From positions 496,001 to 560,000 of the forward strand of contig OY781093.1 of the NCBI GenBank assembly GCA_963676355.1: a DNA stretch of 64,000 bases, written 5' to 3'. The DNA comes from JAGLOK01 sp963676355. Its GTDB lineage: Bacteria > Bacillota > Clostridia > Christensenellales > UMGS416. Positions 43,667 to 53,183 of the stretch are shown here, piece by piece (positions within the stretch are counted from its first letter, which is position 1; each line of letters starts with the position of its first letter). Both the position numbers and the translations under genes were made by a program. The notes below the pieces were generated by a model. That model was not told where the DNA came from. It searched no databases and was given only the letters and a program-made list of their open reading frames with translations.

Positions 43667-44629
43667 ATGTTATTATACATTTTAAAACGTGTGGGCATGA
43701 TGATTATAACACTGTTTCTAATAGTGACCATTACGTTTTTATTGCTTCAAATTGTGCCAGGTTCGCCATTTAATAATCCAAAAATGACACCTGCGCAGCT
43801 TGAAAAAGTTGAGGAGCTTTATGGGCTAAATGATCCGTTACCGGTTCAGTATTTTCGCTATATTAAGGGAATTGTAACGAAACTCGACTTCGGCATTTCA
43901 TTTAAGTTTAGAAACAGAGCTGTAACGGAATTAATTTTTGAAAAAATTGAGCATACTGTTCAGATTGGTGGAATTGCAATGCTGATTGGTGTTCCAGTGG
44001 GAATACTTTTAGGATCTATTGCGGCTATTTATAAAAACGGATTTTGGGATAATGTAACTACAGTGCTTGCAGTATTGGGCGTATCCATACCAATGTTTGT
44101 TTTAGCGGCACTTATGCAATATTATCTTTCTTTTAGATGGGATTTGTTCCCATTTTTATATGTGACAACCGACGTTGGCAGGGGGATATCGTCTTCCAGA
44201 CATCTATTTTCGATGATTCTTCCGGCTACAGCTTTGTCTATTTTTGTTATAGCATCTACAATGAGATATATGAGGAGTGAACTTGTAGAAGTTCTTAACT
44301 CTGATCACATTATGCTAGCTCGAGCAAAAGGGCTAAAAAGAAGTAAGGTTATTTTAAGGCATGCGCTAAGAAACGCTCTTATTCCTGTTATTACAGTAAT
44401 CGGACCTATGACAGTCATGCTTATATCCGGCTCAACAGTTGTAGAAAGATTCTTTGGTGTGCCTGGTTTGGCTCAAATGCTTATTTCAGCTATTGGAACA
44501 CGAGATTACTTCCTGATACTTGGTATCGCATTTGCTTATAGCTTTATCTTAGTAACAGTTATTTTAATAGTTGACCTTCTCTACGGAGTTATTGATCCAC
44601 GTATACGTCTAGCTGGAGGTAACGATTAA
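43667..44629 (+). CDS. oppB: Oligopeptide ABC transporter permease OppB
   Basis: A 320-residue inner permease subunit with six helices. The N-terminal ILKRVGMMIITLFLIVTITF and the GSPFNNPKM loop are typical. The ATPase-contact EAA loop is around LARAKGLKRSKVILRHALRNA. It has a GGAGAG ribosome site and overlaps oppC by one base. Confidence 0.95.
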   Translation: MLLYILKRVGMMIITLFLIVTITFLLLQIVPGSPFNNPKMTPAQLEKVEELYGLNDPLPVQYFRYIKGIVTKLDFGISFKFRNRAVTELIFEKIEHTVQIGGIAMLIGVPVGILLGSIAAIYKNGFWDNVTTVLAVLGVSIPMFVLAALMQYYLSFRWDLFPFLYVTTDVGRGISSSRHLFSMILPATALSIFVIASTMRYMRSELVEVLNSDHIMLARAKGLKRSKVILRHALRNALIPVITVIGPMTVMLISGSTVVERFFGVPGLAQMLISAIGTRDYFLILGIAFAYSFILVTVILIVDLLYGVIDPRIRLAGGND

Positions 44630-45765
44630 TGAGTAGCAAAGCAGAAAAGAAAACATTTAATAAAGATTTATTCAAATTAAGAAAAAATGACTTTGCGTTG
44701 GCCGAAGAGATTGCTGGCGAGAGTTTAACATTTTGGCAAGATGCAGCACGAAGGCTTCGCAAGAATACAGTTTCTATGATATCACTGGGAGCAATAATTT
44801 TGATATTGTTGCTTGCAATATTTGGTCCTATTATGAATAAGTACTCTTATGAAGAAAGAGTACTGGACAATAAGCGTACTGCTGCTAAAATTCCTCCTAG
44901 AATTCCTGTTCTTGAAAAGATTGGCATTATGGACGGAGTAGTTGATCAAAAAATTTCTGTTGCTGAATATAATAAAATAGATGAAGATGATTTGATTAAC
45001 TATGAAATAATTAAAGATGCATATATTGAAGACGAAGTAGAATATTACATGGTGGCTCATGATGTGTATGCCTCAAAAGACATTAAAGATCATTACTTTT
45101 GGTTTGGCACAGATGACTTAGGGCGTGACTTGTGGACAAGGCTATGGTATGGTGCCCGCATTTCGCTATATATTGGTTTGTTTGCAGCCTTATTGGATCT
45201 AACAATAGGTGTTGTGTATGGCGGAGTAGCTGGCTATTTTGGCGGATCAAAAATAGATACGCTGATGATGAGATTTTCCGAAGTATTCAGTGGTATTCCA
45301 TCACTTGTTATACTTGTTGTTTTGCTTATGTTGATGGATCCAGGCTTGGCGGCTTTATCAATTGCTATTGGTATTACAGGCTGGATGAGTGCTGCTCGTA
45401 TTGTTAGAAGCCAGTTTTTAAAATTGAAAGGTCAGGAATTTGTTCTAGCATCGAAGACGTTAGGTGCAAGCCATGGAAGATTAATCTTTAGGCATTTGTT
45501 CCCGAATGTTGTAGGACAGCTGATTGTTATGATTACTTTTACTATTCCATCTGCTATATTCTACGAAGCTTTCTTGGCGTTCATTGGCTTAGGAATACCT
45601 GTTCCTGTACCGTCTATTGGTAGATTATGTAGTGACGGTTATCAGTTTATGAAAACATATCCTTATATGTTGTTTATACCGACAATATTGATTTGTATCC
45701 TCATGTTAGCCATTAATTTATTCTCTAATGGGTTAAGAGATGCACTCGATCCGAAAATGAAGTAG
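44629..45765 (+). CDS. oppC: Oligopeptide ABC transporter permease OppC
   Basis: A 378-residue permease partner of OppB. It has an N-terminal cytoplasmic stretch, a first helix near 50-70, a large external loop (about 75-155) ending in HYFWFGTDDLGRD, and five more helices with the EAA loop around LASKTLGASHGRLIFRH. Length and layout are normal. Confidence 0.95.
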   Translation: MSSKAEKKTFNKDLFKLRKNDFALAEEIAGESLTFWQDAARRLRKNTVSMISLGAIILILLLAIFGPIMNKYSYEERVLDNKRTAAKIPPRIPVLEKIGIMDGVVDQKISVAEYNKIDEDDLINYEIIKDAYIEDEVEYYMVAHDVYASKDIKDHYFWFGTDDLGRDLWTRLWYGARISLYIGLFAALLDLTIGVVYGGVAGYFGGSKIDTLMMRFSEVFSGIPSLVILVVLLMLMDPGLAALSIAIGITGWMSAARIVRSQFLKLKGQEFVLASKTLGASHGRLIFRHLFPNVVGQLIVMITFTIPSAIFYEAFLAFIGLGIPVPVPSIGRLCSDGYQFMKTYPYMLFIPTILICILMLAINLFSNGLRDALDPKMK

Positions 45766-45781
45766 AGGGTAAGTAAATATT

Positions 45782-46819
45782 ATGAATGAAAAAATATTAG
45801 AAATAAAAGATTTATCTGTAGAATTTACTACTGATGGAGGGCAGGTATATGCTGTCCGTGGCGTAAATTTTGATATAAGAGCTGGTGAAACTCATGCGAT
45901 TGTGGGTGAGTCAGGCAGCGGAAAAAGTGTTACTATAAAGAGCATAATGGGATTGCTCGATGAAAATGGAAAAATAACAGGTGGACAAATCCTATATAAA
46001 GGAGTGGACTTAGCTTCTTTAAGCAAGAAGGATATCCATAAATATCGTGGCGGAGAGATAGCCATGATATTTCAAGATCCAATCTCTAGCTTAGACCCTA
46101 CTATGACAATAGGCAAGCAGATAAGAGAAGCTGTAATTCTCCATAATGATGTTGACAAGAATGCTGCTAAAGAGAGGGTTTATGAACTGATACAAATGGT
46201 TGGTATTGATAACCCAAAGAAACGATATAAACAATATCCTCACCAATTCTCAGGCGGTATGAGGCAGCGTGTGGTTATTGCTATAGCGCTTGCATGTAAT
46301 CCAAAGATATTGATATGTGATGAACCAACAACAGCGTTGGACGTTACAGTTCAAGCTCAAATATTAGAGCTCATTGATGAACTTCAAAAGAAAACAAATA
46401 CATCTGTTATATTTATTACTCATGACTTAGGTGTTGTTGCAAATGTTGCAGACAGAGTTTCTGTTATGTATGCAGGCAAAGTTGTTGAATATGGTACAGT
46501 AAATGAAATATTCTATAATCCTCAGCACCCATACACTTGGGGGCTTCTTGCATCGATGCCTGATGTGGATGAAGAGGACGAGCTATACGCTATACCCGGT
46601 ACCCCACCAAATGCGCTTGAGCCGCCAAAGGGCGATGCATTTGCATTCAGAAGTGAATATGCACTTGAGATTGATTTTGTAGAGCCGCCACCATTTTTTA
46701 AAGTGAGTGATACCCATTTTGTCGCTTCATGGCTGCAGCATGAGCTTGCACCGGAAGTGAAACCTCCGAACATAATTTTAAGGCGCAATGAGAAATTTAA
46801 GGGGGTCAACAATGGATAA
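45782..46819 (+). CDS. oppD: Oligopeptide ABC transporter ATPase OppD
   Basis: A 345-residue ATPase with Walker A GESGSGKSVTIKS, signature FSGGMRQRV, Walker B ILICDEPTTALD and the switch His in ITHDLGV. The C-terminal oligopeptide-transporter extension (GTPPNALEPPKGDAFAF) lacks the cysteines seen in some DppD proteins, as is common in Bacillota. It overlaps oppF by 8 bp. Confidence 0.96.
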   Translation: MNEKILEIKDLSVEFTTDGGQVYAVRGVNFDIRAGETHAIVGESGSGKSVTIKSIMGLLDENGKITGGQILYKGVDLASLSKKDIHKYRGGEIAMIFQDPISSLDPTMTIGKQIREAVILHNDVDKNAAKERVYELIQMVGIDNPKKRYKQYPHQFSGGMRQRVVIAIALACNPKILICDEPTTALDVTVQAQILELIDELQKKTNTSVIFITHDLGVVANVADRVSVMYAGKVVEYGTVNEIFYNPQHPYTWGLLASMPDVDEEDELYAIPGTPPNALEPPKGDAFAFRSEYALEIDFVEPPPFFKVSDTHFVASWLQHELAPEVKPPNIILRRNEKFKGVNNG

Positions 46820-47738
46820 TAAAAAAGAAGTAATTTTAAAAGTAAGAAACTTAAAACAGTACTTTACAGGCAGAGGTGGGCTCGTTAAAGCTGTTGACGA
46901 TATATCATTTGATGTATACAGAGGCGAAGTTTTTGGCTTGGTTGGAGAATCGGGAAGCGGTAAAAGCACAACAGGCCGAAGCATCATAAGACTGTATAAA
47001 CCAACTGGCGGACAAATTGTATTTGAAGGCGAAGACATATCGGATAAAATGTCTAAAGATCAGTCTTCAATGTTAAGACAAAAAATGCAGATGATATTCC
47101 AAGATCCTATGGCATCTCTAAATCCTCGTATGAAGGTTGAAGATATTATTGCCGAAGGTCTGGATATTCACGTTAGCAAAATTCCTAATGAAAAACGCAG
47201 AGAAAAAGTATACGATATATTAAGAACTGTTGGACTAAACTCGGAGCACTCAAACAGATATCCACATGAATTCTCAGGTGGTCAGCGACAGAGAATAGGC
47301 GTAGCTAGAGCATTGATCACAAACCCTAGCTTTATAATTGCTGATGAGCCAATATCGGCATTGGACGTATCTATTCAAGCACAAGTTGTAAACTTAATGA
47401 AAAAGCTCCAAGGTGAGTTGGGTCTTACTTATATGTTTATTGCTCACGATTTATCTATGGTTAAATACATATCAGATCGTATCGCAGTTATGCATAGGGG
47501 AAAGATTGTTGAAATAGGAGATTCTGATAAGATTTACAGAAATGCAGTGCATCCTTATACAAAGTCTCTTTTATCTGCAATACCTTTGCCGGATCCGGAA
47601 TATGAGCGTGGCAGAAAGAGAATTAAGTATGAGGCTCAGCCAGGAGCTTATGATAATAGAGAGCTTAAGAAAATTGAAGTGGATCACTTGGTTCTTGCAA
47701 CAGATGAAGAATTTAAAGAATGGACAGACATAAAATAA
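46812..47738 (+). CDS. oppF: Oligopeptide ABC transporter ATPase OppF
   Basis: A 308-residue second ATPase with Walker A GESGSGKSTTGRS, signature FSGGQRQRIG, Walker B FIIADEPISALDV and His in IAHDLSM. The ATG at 46812 follows an AGGGGG site; an in-frame ATG at 46788 lies upstream of that site. It ends the opp operon and a terminator follows. Confidence 0.95.
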   Translation: MDNKKEVILKVRNLKQYFTGRGGLVKAVDDISFDVYRGEVFGLVGESGSGKSTTGRSIIRLYKPTGGQIVFEGEDISDKMSKDQSSMLRQKMQMIFQDPMASLNPRMKVEDIIAEGLDIHVSKIPNEKRREKVYDILRTVGLNSEHSNRYPHEFSGGQRQRIGVARALITNPSFIIADEPISALDVSIQAQVVNLMKKLQGELGLTYMFIAHDLSMVKYISDRIAVMHRGKIVEIGDSDKIYRNAVHPYTKSLLSAIPLPDPEYERGRKRIKYEAQPGAYDNRELKKIEVDHLVLATDEEFKEWTDIK

Positions 47739-47747
47739 AAAAATAAG

Positions 47748-47775
47748 AGCCACATCTTTAAGATGTGGCTTTCTT
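47748..47775 (+). terminator. Terminator of the opp operon
   Basis: Ten-bp arms AGCCACATCT and AGATGTGGCT with a 3-base loop and a T-rich tail. It lies between convergent operons. Confidence 0.88.
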
Positions 47776-48233
47776 TATATCAGTTTAAGAAATCTAGCTA
47801 GCTCAATAGGATCAAGCCGATAAACACTTCCATGGCCTTCAAAGAAGCCGTGCTGCTTAATCATGTGTATGTTAAGATCCGTCCAGCGCATAATTACGCC
47901 TGTATCAAGTCGTCTTACTCTGGTTTGGCGCTTATCTAGATTTACGTTGTCTTTAAATGGACAAGGAATTTTACCTTTATAATCTTCGACTTCAATTTCA
48001 AAAGATTCTTTAAATGACATGGGTCGACCTAAACCCTGCATACCAAAATCCGTAATTTCTTGCATCCTATCAGCCAAAGCTTCGCACGCTATTTCTATTT
48101 GACCAAGAGATTTTGCATCGTCACGGATGATATCGATAAGGTTTCTGGTGTCTTCACCGATAAAGCCGTGCGCGGACAGCGTTCCAGGCAGCATATTTTT
48201 TTGGATGATATCGAACTCAGGACTCTGCTTCAT
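47775..48233 (-). CDS. Conserved-looking soluble protein of unknown function, last gene of nqr operon
   Basis: A 152-residue soluble protein I do not recognise. It has no signal or membrane helix, starts KQSPEFDIIQKNMLPG, and contains one Cys in GKIPCPFKD and a His-rich end (NIHMIKQHGFFEGHG). It begins 15 bp after nqrF on the same strand, so it is probably co-transcribed with the electron-transfer complex. It could be an assembly factor, regulator or accessory subunit; nothing in the sequence decides. Confidence 0.7.
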   Translation of the reverse strand: MKQSPEFDIIQKNMLPGTLSAHGFIGEDTRNLIDIIRDDAKSLGQIEIACEALADRMQEITDFGMQGLGRPMSFKESFEIEVEDYKGKIPCPFKDNVNLDKRQTRVRRLDTGVIMRWTDLNIHMIKQHGFFEGHGSVYRLDPIELARFLKLI

Positions 48234-48248
48234 TATTATGCCTCCAGC

Positions 48249-49346
48249 TTAGAATTTGTCGTAATATATCTTTTCTTCTGGTATATCTTTTTTTGTTAAA
48301 ACATTGATACATGCATTAATCATGCCGGGGCTGCCACAAAGATAGCCCTCCATGTCTGATCCGTCATCAATATAGCGTTCTACCACTTCAGTAATCAGCC
48401 CAACTTCGCCTTCCCAATTGTCTTCTGGAGCCGGTTTTGATAATGCTGGTATAAATTTAAAATTATCATGGCGTTCAGCCAAATCTTCAAAATACTCAAT
48501 ATAATATAGATCCTTTTTAGAAACAGCGCCAAAAAAGAAGTTCATTTTAATATCAATTCCTCGCTCTAGCACATCGAGAATAATTGATCTTATTGGTGCC
48601 ATGCCTGAACCACCTGCTATCATGACGATTTCGCTGCAATCGCCACGTAAGTAAAAGTCACCGTAAGGTCCGCTGATTTTTACTTCATCACCTTCTGATA
48701 ACTGTGTATGTGCGTAAGTCGTGCAGATGCCGTCTGGCACAAGCCGTATAATAAGCTCTATCGCTTTATTGTCAGAAGGGACATTAGCTATTGAGTAAGC
48801 GCGGAAAACACTTTCTTTGATTTTATTGTAGGGCTTGGTGTGAAACTGCATATATTGTCCTGCTTTAAAATTAATTGTTTCACCATCTGGCAAATCTAGT
48901 CTGAAGCCTTTTATGTCGTGTGTAAGATCATCAATCGCCTCGATTGTTGTTATATATTCTTTAATGTTAAAGAATTCTTCGGGTATCAATACACGCAGAT
49001 TTGTTTTTACCTTGACTTGACAGGAGAGCCTGAAATTATTGTTTTTCTCCTCCTCAGTAAGATAAGGCTCTTCTGTTGGAAGAAGCGGACCTGCACCTTC
49101 AAGAATTTGAACTTTGCAAAGACCACATGTGGCTTTGCCCCCACACGCAGAGGGTAAAAATATTTTCTGTCCAGACAAAGTTGATAAAAGAGAAGAGCCG
49201 CCTTCTATTTTTAGGACTTTCTCCCCGTCGTTAATGTCAACTTCACATTCGCCGTAATTATTAAAAAAGTACTCTGCCACAATTATTATTAGTGCCAGAA
49301 CGACAGATATCACAGTTACGCTAAGAACCGTTGTCAGTATTTCCAT
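48249..49346 (-). CDS. nqrF: Na+-translocating NADH:quinone reductase subunit F-like
   Basis: Takes electrons from NADH through FAD to a [2Fe-2S] cluster. From the ATG at 49346 (365 residues) there is one membrane helix (about 5-27), a ferredoxin domain with cluster cysteines in PSACGGKATCGLC and LSCQVKV, an FAD site around FRAYSIANVP and an NADH site around IAGGSGMAPIRS. The frame extends upstream to 49406, but AAGGGAGC sits just before 49346. It is the last nqr subunit in the operon. Confidence 0.93.
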   Translation of the reverse strand: MEILTTVLSVTVISVVLALIIIVAEYFFNNYGECEVDINDGEKVLKIEGGSSLLSTLSGQKIFLPSACGGKATCGLCKVQILEGAGPLLPTEEPYLTEEEKNNNFRLSCQVKVKTNLRVLIPEEFFNIKEYITTIEAIDDLTHDIKGFRLDLPDGETINFKAGQYMQFHTKPYNKIKESVFRAYSIANVPSDNKAIELIIRLVPDGICTTYAHTQLSEGDEVKISGPYGDFYLRGDCSEIVMIAGGSGMAPIRSIILDVLERGIDIKMNFFFGAVSKKDLYYIEYFEDLAERHDNFKFIPALSKPAPEDNWEGEVGLITEVVERYIDDGSDMEGYLCGSPGMINACINVLTKKDIPEEKIYYDKF

Positions 49347-49365
49347 AGTTGTTGCTCCCTTGTGA

Positions 49366-49959
49366 TCAGTTAATCGTGAAGATACCGGAAAAGCCGATAA
49401 ATGCAAGTGCCATAATGCCGGTTATAATGAATGCTATACCTGGGCCTTCAAGACCTTTTGGGACTTTTGTTTTTCTCATTTTTTCGCGAATGGATGCCAA
49501 AGCGCTTATTGCAAGCCACCAGCCAAGACCGCTGCCTAAGCCAAACAGCAAAGACTGCGTGAAGTTATAATCTCTAATTACCATAAACAAAGTTGTTCCG
49601 AGAATTGAGCAATTTACCGTGATAAGCGGAAGGAATATGCCGAGCTTTACATGCAAATCCGGCAGCAACCTATCCATCGCCATTTCTATTATCTGAACCG
49701 AAGCTGCGATAATCATGATGAAAAGAACATACTGGAGATATTCAAGTCCCAGAGGTTCGATTATCAGCTTATAAACCCAGTAGTTAAGTGCTGTTGTAAA
49801 AACCATTACTAAAGTAACTGATTTACCTAAGCTAGATGCGGTCTTATATTCACTGGATATGGAGATATATGAACACATGCCAAGAAAGTTTGACAAAATC
49901 ATATTGCTAGTCAGTATAGATGCGAAAAATATTACCAATGGGTTGATTTCGAGTGCCAT
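49366..49959 (-). CDS. nqrE: Na+-translocating NADH:quinone reductase subunit E-like
   Basis: A 197-residue, six-helix subunit. The two cysteines that help form the intramembrane iron-sulfur centre are in FLGMCSYI and LITVNCSIL. VQIIEMAMDRLLPDLH and the C-terminal GLEGPGIAFI segment match NqrE more than RnfA. Confidence 0.93.
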   Translation of the reverse strand: MALEINPLVIFFASILTSNMILSNFLGMCSYISISSEYKTASSLGKSVTLVMVFTTALNYWVYKLIIEPLGLEYLQYVLFIMIIAASVQIIEMAMDRLLPDLHVKLGIFLPLITVNCSILGTTLFMVIRDYNFTQSLLFGLGSGLGWWLAISALASIREKMRKTKVPKGLEGPGIAFIITGIMALAFIGFSGIFTIN

Positions 49960-49962
49960 AAG

Positions 49963-50580
49963 CTATTTTGCTCCTTTCTTGTCCTTTTTAGACGATAAGA
50001 CGTTTGAGGTAATCCATATTAGTGTGCCTATTAAAAAGAACGCCGCAGGCGGCATAACCATGATGGTCCATGTCTCAAAGCCAACGAAATTAACATTGAA
50101 GCCGAAAATTGTTCCAAATCCCAGCAACTCTCTAACTAGTGATATAACAAGGAGCATAATAGTATATCCGATTCCTGCAAAGAATCCGTCAAGCATAGAA
50201 ACAAGTGGAGGATTTTTCTGCGCATAAGCTTCCGCTCGCCCCATTATAATGCAATTTGTGATGATTAGTCCTACATATGGACCAAGGGCTTTACTGATAT
50301 CAGGCAGATTTGCCTTAAGAAAAATGTCGACCAAAATTACATAAGCTGCGATAATCAATGTCTGTACAATCATTCTGACTCGATGTGGTATTAAGTTTCG
50401 AAGCAATGAAATTGTAAGGCTTGAAAAAGCAGTAACAAACGTTAAGCCAAGTCCCATAACCAGAGAGTTTGTCATAAGGTTTGTGACAGCAAGAATCGAG
50501 CATATACCCAGGATCTGGCGCAACACTTGATTTTCTTTCCATACATTTCTTGAAATGATTTCTTTGAATTTTTCAGTCAT
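49963..50580 (-). CDS. nqrD: Na+-translocating NADH:quinone reductase subunit D-like
   Basis: A 205-residue, six-helix subunit. The paired cysteines are in ILGICSILAVT and LIITNCIIMGRAEA. The segment RMIVQTLIIAAYVILVDIF is typical. It overlaps nqrC by 4 bp. Confidence 0.93.
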   Translation of the reverse strand: MTEKFKEIISRNVWKENQVLRQILGICSILAVTNLMTNSLVMGLGLTFVTAFSSLTISLLRNLIPHRVRMIVQTLIIAAYVILVDIFLKANLPDISKALGPYVGLIITNCIIMGRAEAYAQKNPPLVSMLDGFFAGIGYTIMLLVISLVRELLGFGTIFGFNVNFVGFETWTIMVMPPAAFFLIGTLIWITSNVLSSKKDKKGAK

Positions 50581-51176
50581 TGTTTGCCCTCCCCTAGTTT
50601 GCTTACGGTTTCATCAAGCAGTTGATTCAATATTCGCATTACAGCTTTGGATGTAAAAGTCGCGCCTGTAATAGCATCAATCTCTTGATTTCCGTTTTCG
50701 CCATAGACGAGCGTTGTATCGCTTGCGATTTCTATATTTCTGAATTGTTCTTTAAAAGCTAATTCATCAATGCGTCCGCCAAGCCCCGGAGTCTCACTAT
50801 GGTCGGTGAAAACCAGCCCTGTGATTAAATCCAGATCAGTGGACACCCCCATATAGCCTGATATGCTGCCCCATAGTCCGGCTCCGGTAAAAGGTATAGC
50901 GTAGGCTATTGGTTCTCCTGCTTCGGATATATGCTCATATAGCTCAATTCCTGAGATTGTTGTATTTTTGACATTTTGCTCGAATCGGTCAAATATTTCT
51001 TGGGAACTGCCACTCTGGTCAATATTAAAAACGTAAAGTATGGCAGTTCTTTCAGCCAATAGCTCATTGTCTTTAATCTTAGGCAGATATAGCTTGTTTG
51101 CCCCGGCTAAAAGCGATGCAAAAACTGCGCTGATTATCAGCATGAATACAATAGTATAAATACGCCCTTTCTTCAT
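50577..51176 (-). CDS. nqrC: Na+-translocating NADH:quinone reductase subunit C-like (flavoprotein)
   Basis: A 199-residue protein with one N-terminal helix and an external FMN-binding domain. The acceptor sequence DAITGAT ends in T173, where ApbE should attach FMN. It is shorter than typical NqrC (about 260) and closer to RnfG in size. It overlaps both neighbours by 4 bp. Confidence 0.92.
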   Translation of the reverse strand: MKKGRIYTIVFMLIISAVFASLLAGANKLYLPKIKDNELLAERTAILYVFNIDQSGSSQEIFDRFEQNVKNTTISGIELYEHISEAGEPIAYAIPFTGAGLWGSISGYMGVSTDLDLITGLVFTDHSETPGLGGRIDELAFKEQFRNIEIASDTTLVYGENGNQEIDAITGATFTSKAVMRILNQLLDETVSKLGEGKQ

Positions 51177-52141
51177 GATGTCACCTTTTTTGCGGCTTTT
51201 CGCTTATCCTTTAGCATCTTGATATTTCTATCTATCAGCGGTGTAAATGAATTCACAATTAAGATTGCAAACATAATTCCTTCCGTAAAGAAGGAAAATG
51301 CTCTGATTACCATGGCAACTATGCCAATGAGAGCTCCATAAATATATTTTGAGGTTTCTTGTTTAGGCGCTGATACAGGATCTGTAGCCATAAAGACTGC
51401 CGCAAAGAGAAAACCGCCCGACAGGATTGAAAACAGTGGATCTGCCTCGACTATTCCTGTTAGGTAGAGTATTGAACTAAATATGCCAAAAGTCGCTACA
51501 CATGAAACGATTATTTTCCATGATGCTGTTTTTGTAATAATTAAGTAAATAGCGGCCGCTATGATTAAAAGCGCGCTGGTTTCTCCGAGTGAGCCTGAGA
51601 TGTTGCCCAGAAATAGTTTTATATAATCGGTTAAAATACCTTCTTTGTTAAGTAGTATCATAGGGGTGGCGGAAGTCATCGAATCAATGCCGCTTGTCCA
51701 CTTCGCAAAGCCTCCGAATAGACCACTGTATGGCTGCGCCCATGTTATGGTCATGTGGGCAGGAAATGACACATAGATAAGGCATCTGCCGACTAATGCC
51801 GGGTTGAAAATATTTCTGCCGAATCCTCCGAAAACACATTTTCCAAAGACTACGCCAAATGCTATACCGACAGCTGCAATCCAAAAAGGTACAGTAGGCG
51901 GTAATGTCAATGTGAACAATAGGCATGTCACAAATACCGCTTCTGAAACCTTGGCTTTTTCACCGTCAATTAGTCTCATAATGCCATACTCGCTTAAAAT
52001 TCCGGTTATGGTTACAACGAGCAGCAACACAAGTGTGCGCAAGCCGAAAAAATAAACAGACAATAGGAAGATGGGAATTAAGCTTAGCAGAACTCGCCTC
52101 ATCATTTTCTGCTTTAGGAAGAATTTTCTGATTTTGGTCAT
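51173..52141 (-). CDS. nqrB: NqrB/RnfD-family membrane flavoprotein
   Basis: A 322-residue protein with about nine helices. The core GRNIFNPALVGRCLIY is shared by NqrB and RnfD. The flavinylation site is DSMTSAT with T159 as the FMN acceptor. At 322 residues it is closer to RnfD than to the longer NqrB (about 410). It is first in the operon, behind a GGAGGA site, and the usual nqrA is absent upstream. Confidence 0.9.
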   Translation of the reverse strand: MTKIRKFFLKQKMMRRVLLSLIPIFLLSVYFFGLRTLVLLLVVTITGILSEYGIMRLIDGEKAKVSEAVFVTCLLFTLTLPPTVPFWIAAVGIAFGVVFGKCVFGGFGRNIFNPALVGRCLIYVSFPAHMTITWAQPYSGLFGGFAKWTSGIDSMTSATPMILLNKEGILTDYIKLFLGNISGSLGETSALLIIAAAIYLIITKTASWKIIVSCVATFGIFSSILYLTGIVEADPLFSILSGGFLFAAVFMATDPVSAPKQETSKYIYGALIGIVAMVIRAFSFFTEGIMFAILIVNSFTPLIDRNIKMLKDKRKAAKKVTS

Positions 52142-52646
52142 ATCTCCTCCGTGTTATACAATATATTCGATTGAGTGTTAGTCCTGAGTTATATTTGTTA
52201 AATAGTATAATAATAGTATATATCAATCGCCAGTCTATGAAAATAGTAAAATATAATTATTCGGCTATATGGGGAGCGGAAGTGTAAAATAGTTTAATTT
52301 TTAGTTATTTATTTGTTCTACAATGTTCTAAAAAGTAATGAATATCATATTGAACAGGACATAGATAATAAAATGTTAAATGCAAAAGTTTTCTGTTATC
52401 GAATAGTTCAATATATCCAAACAAATCCCTCTCGATTTCTTCAGACACACAATTTTTCTCACTATAAATACATTCTCCTTTTAATATTGAGAACTAACTA
52501 AAGTATCAGTGGCTACTATCTTTTTTTGTCTGGAACTTTTGTCGTGATTGAGGGCACAGGTTGGATAAAGAATAATTATAAAATGTATCTTTTTTGTTAT
52601 GGTTATTAGGATAATTTCTAAAAAGAATTTTATTATACCCACAAAA
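52142..52646. other. Intergenic upstream of nqrB, no gene seen
   Basis: AT-rich, about 500 bp. The nqr promoter must lie near 52180-52230, where TTGATA- and TATACT-like boxes occur on the minus strand, but no pair has clean spacing. A 62-codon frame at 52313-52501 lacks a ribosome site and any recognisable domain. Confidence 0.45.
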
Positions 52647-52675
52647 AAGGATAGCTATTTTCTTTGACTATCCTT
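52647..52675 (-). terminator. Terminator of the split-barrel gene
   Basis: Eight-bp arms AAGGATAG and CTATCCTT with a 13-base loop. Read on the minus strand it is followed by a T run, so it ends transcription from the gene at 53183. Confidence 0.75.
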
Positions 52676-52766
52676 ATTTTTGGTAGTTGATTTTTTTATA
52701 GGCTTTTTCTCAATGTTTAAAGTAGAGACTTAAAAAAGCAGCTAAAGACAAAAAGCTAATCTATCA

Positions 52767-53183
52767 CTAAAATTCTACGACGTGGTCAGGATTATCCGGT
52801 GAAGGTGGGAATGCAGTGAGAACTGCTTCTCCTTTTTCGATATAAAAAACTTCAAATATTGGGTTGTTGGGCTCACCGTAAATTCCTTTTACTCCTGGCA
52901 TAGCCTGCATCACTTTTGATTTAGCTTCAATGCTCGTATCAAAGGTCACTTGTCCGCTTAGCCTTAGGTATTGTGAATATCCGGGGGCAGCAAAGCAAAC
53001 TTCTGCATAGGGTGTATCCTGCAATTGGTTATAGATCTTTTTTTGGTTATTTGTGCAAAACCAAAACTTGCCGTCCTCGTAAAAGCCAAAGCCAAATGGG
53101 CGAACCCGCGGCTGCTTTCCGTTTTCCACTGTTGCAAAGCTTCCCGAGCGGTTGGTTTTTAAAAATTCTAAGATTTTTTCCAT
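52767..53183 (-). CDS. Pyridoxamine 5'-phosphate oxidase-family flavin-binding protein
   Basis: A 138-residue split-barrel protein that should bind FMN or F420-type cofactors. FLKTNRSGSFATVENGKQPRVRPFGF at the N-terminus and FCTNNQKKIYNQL are typical of the small general-stress-like group. The ATG at 53183 follows a perfect AGGAGG; the frame extends to 53231 without a site. The reaction is unknown. Confidence 0.88.
   Translation of the reverse strand: MEKILEFLKTNRSGSFATVENGKQPRVRPFGFGFYEDGKFWFCTNNQKKIYNQLQDTPYAEVCFAAPGYSQYLRLSGQVTFDTSIEAKSKVMQAMPGVKGIYGEPNNPIFEVFYIEKGEAVLTAFPPSPDNPDHVVEF

Noticed and set aside
48249..52141. Labelling the operon as a standard Rnf complex
   Set aside because: There is no RnfB or RnfC, and the last subunit is a clear NqrF with ferredoxin, FAD and NADH domains.
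52313..52501. Possible 62-residue gene upstream of nqrB
   Set aside because: No ribosome site, no recognisable domain, AT-rich composition typical of chance frames.
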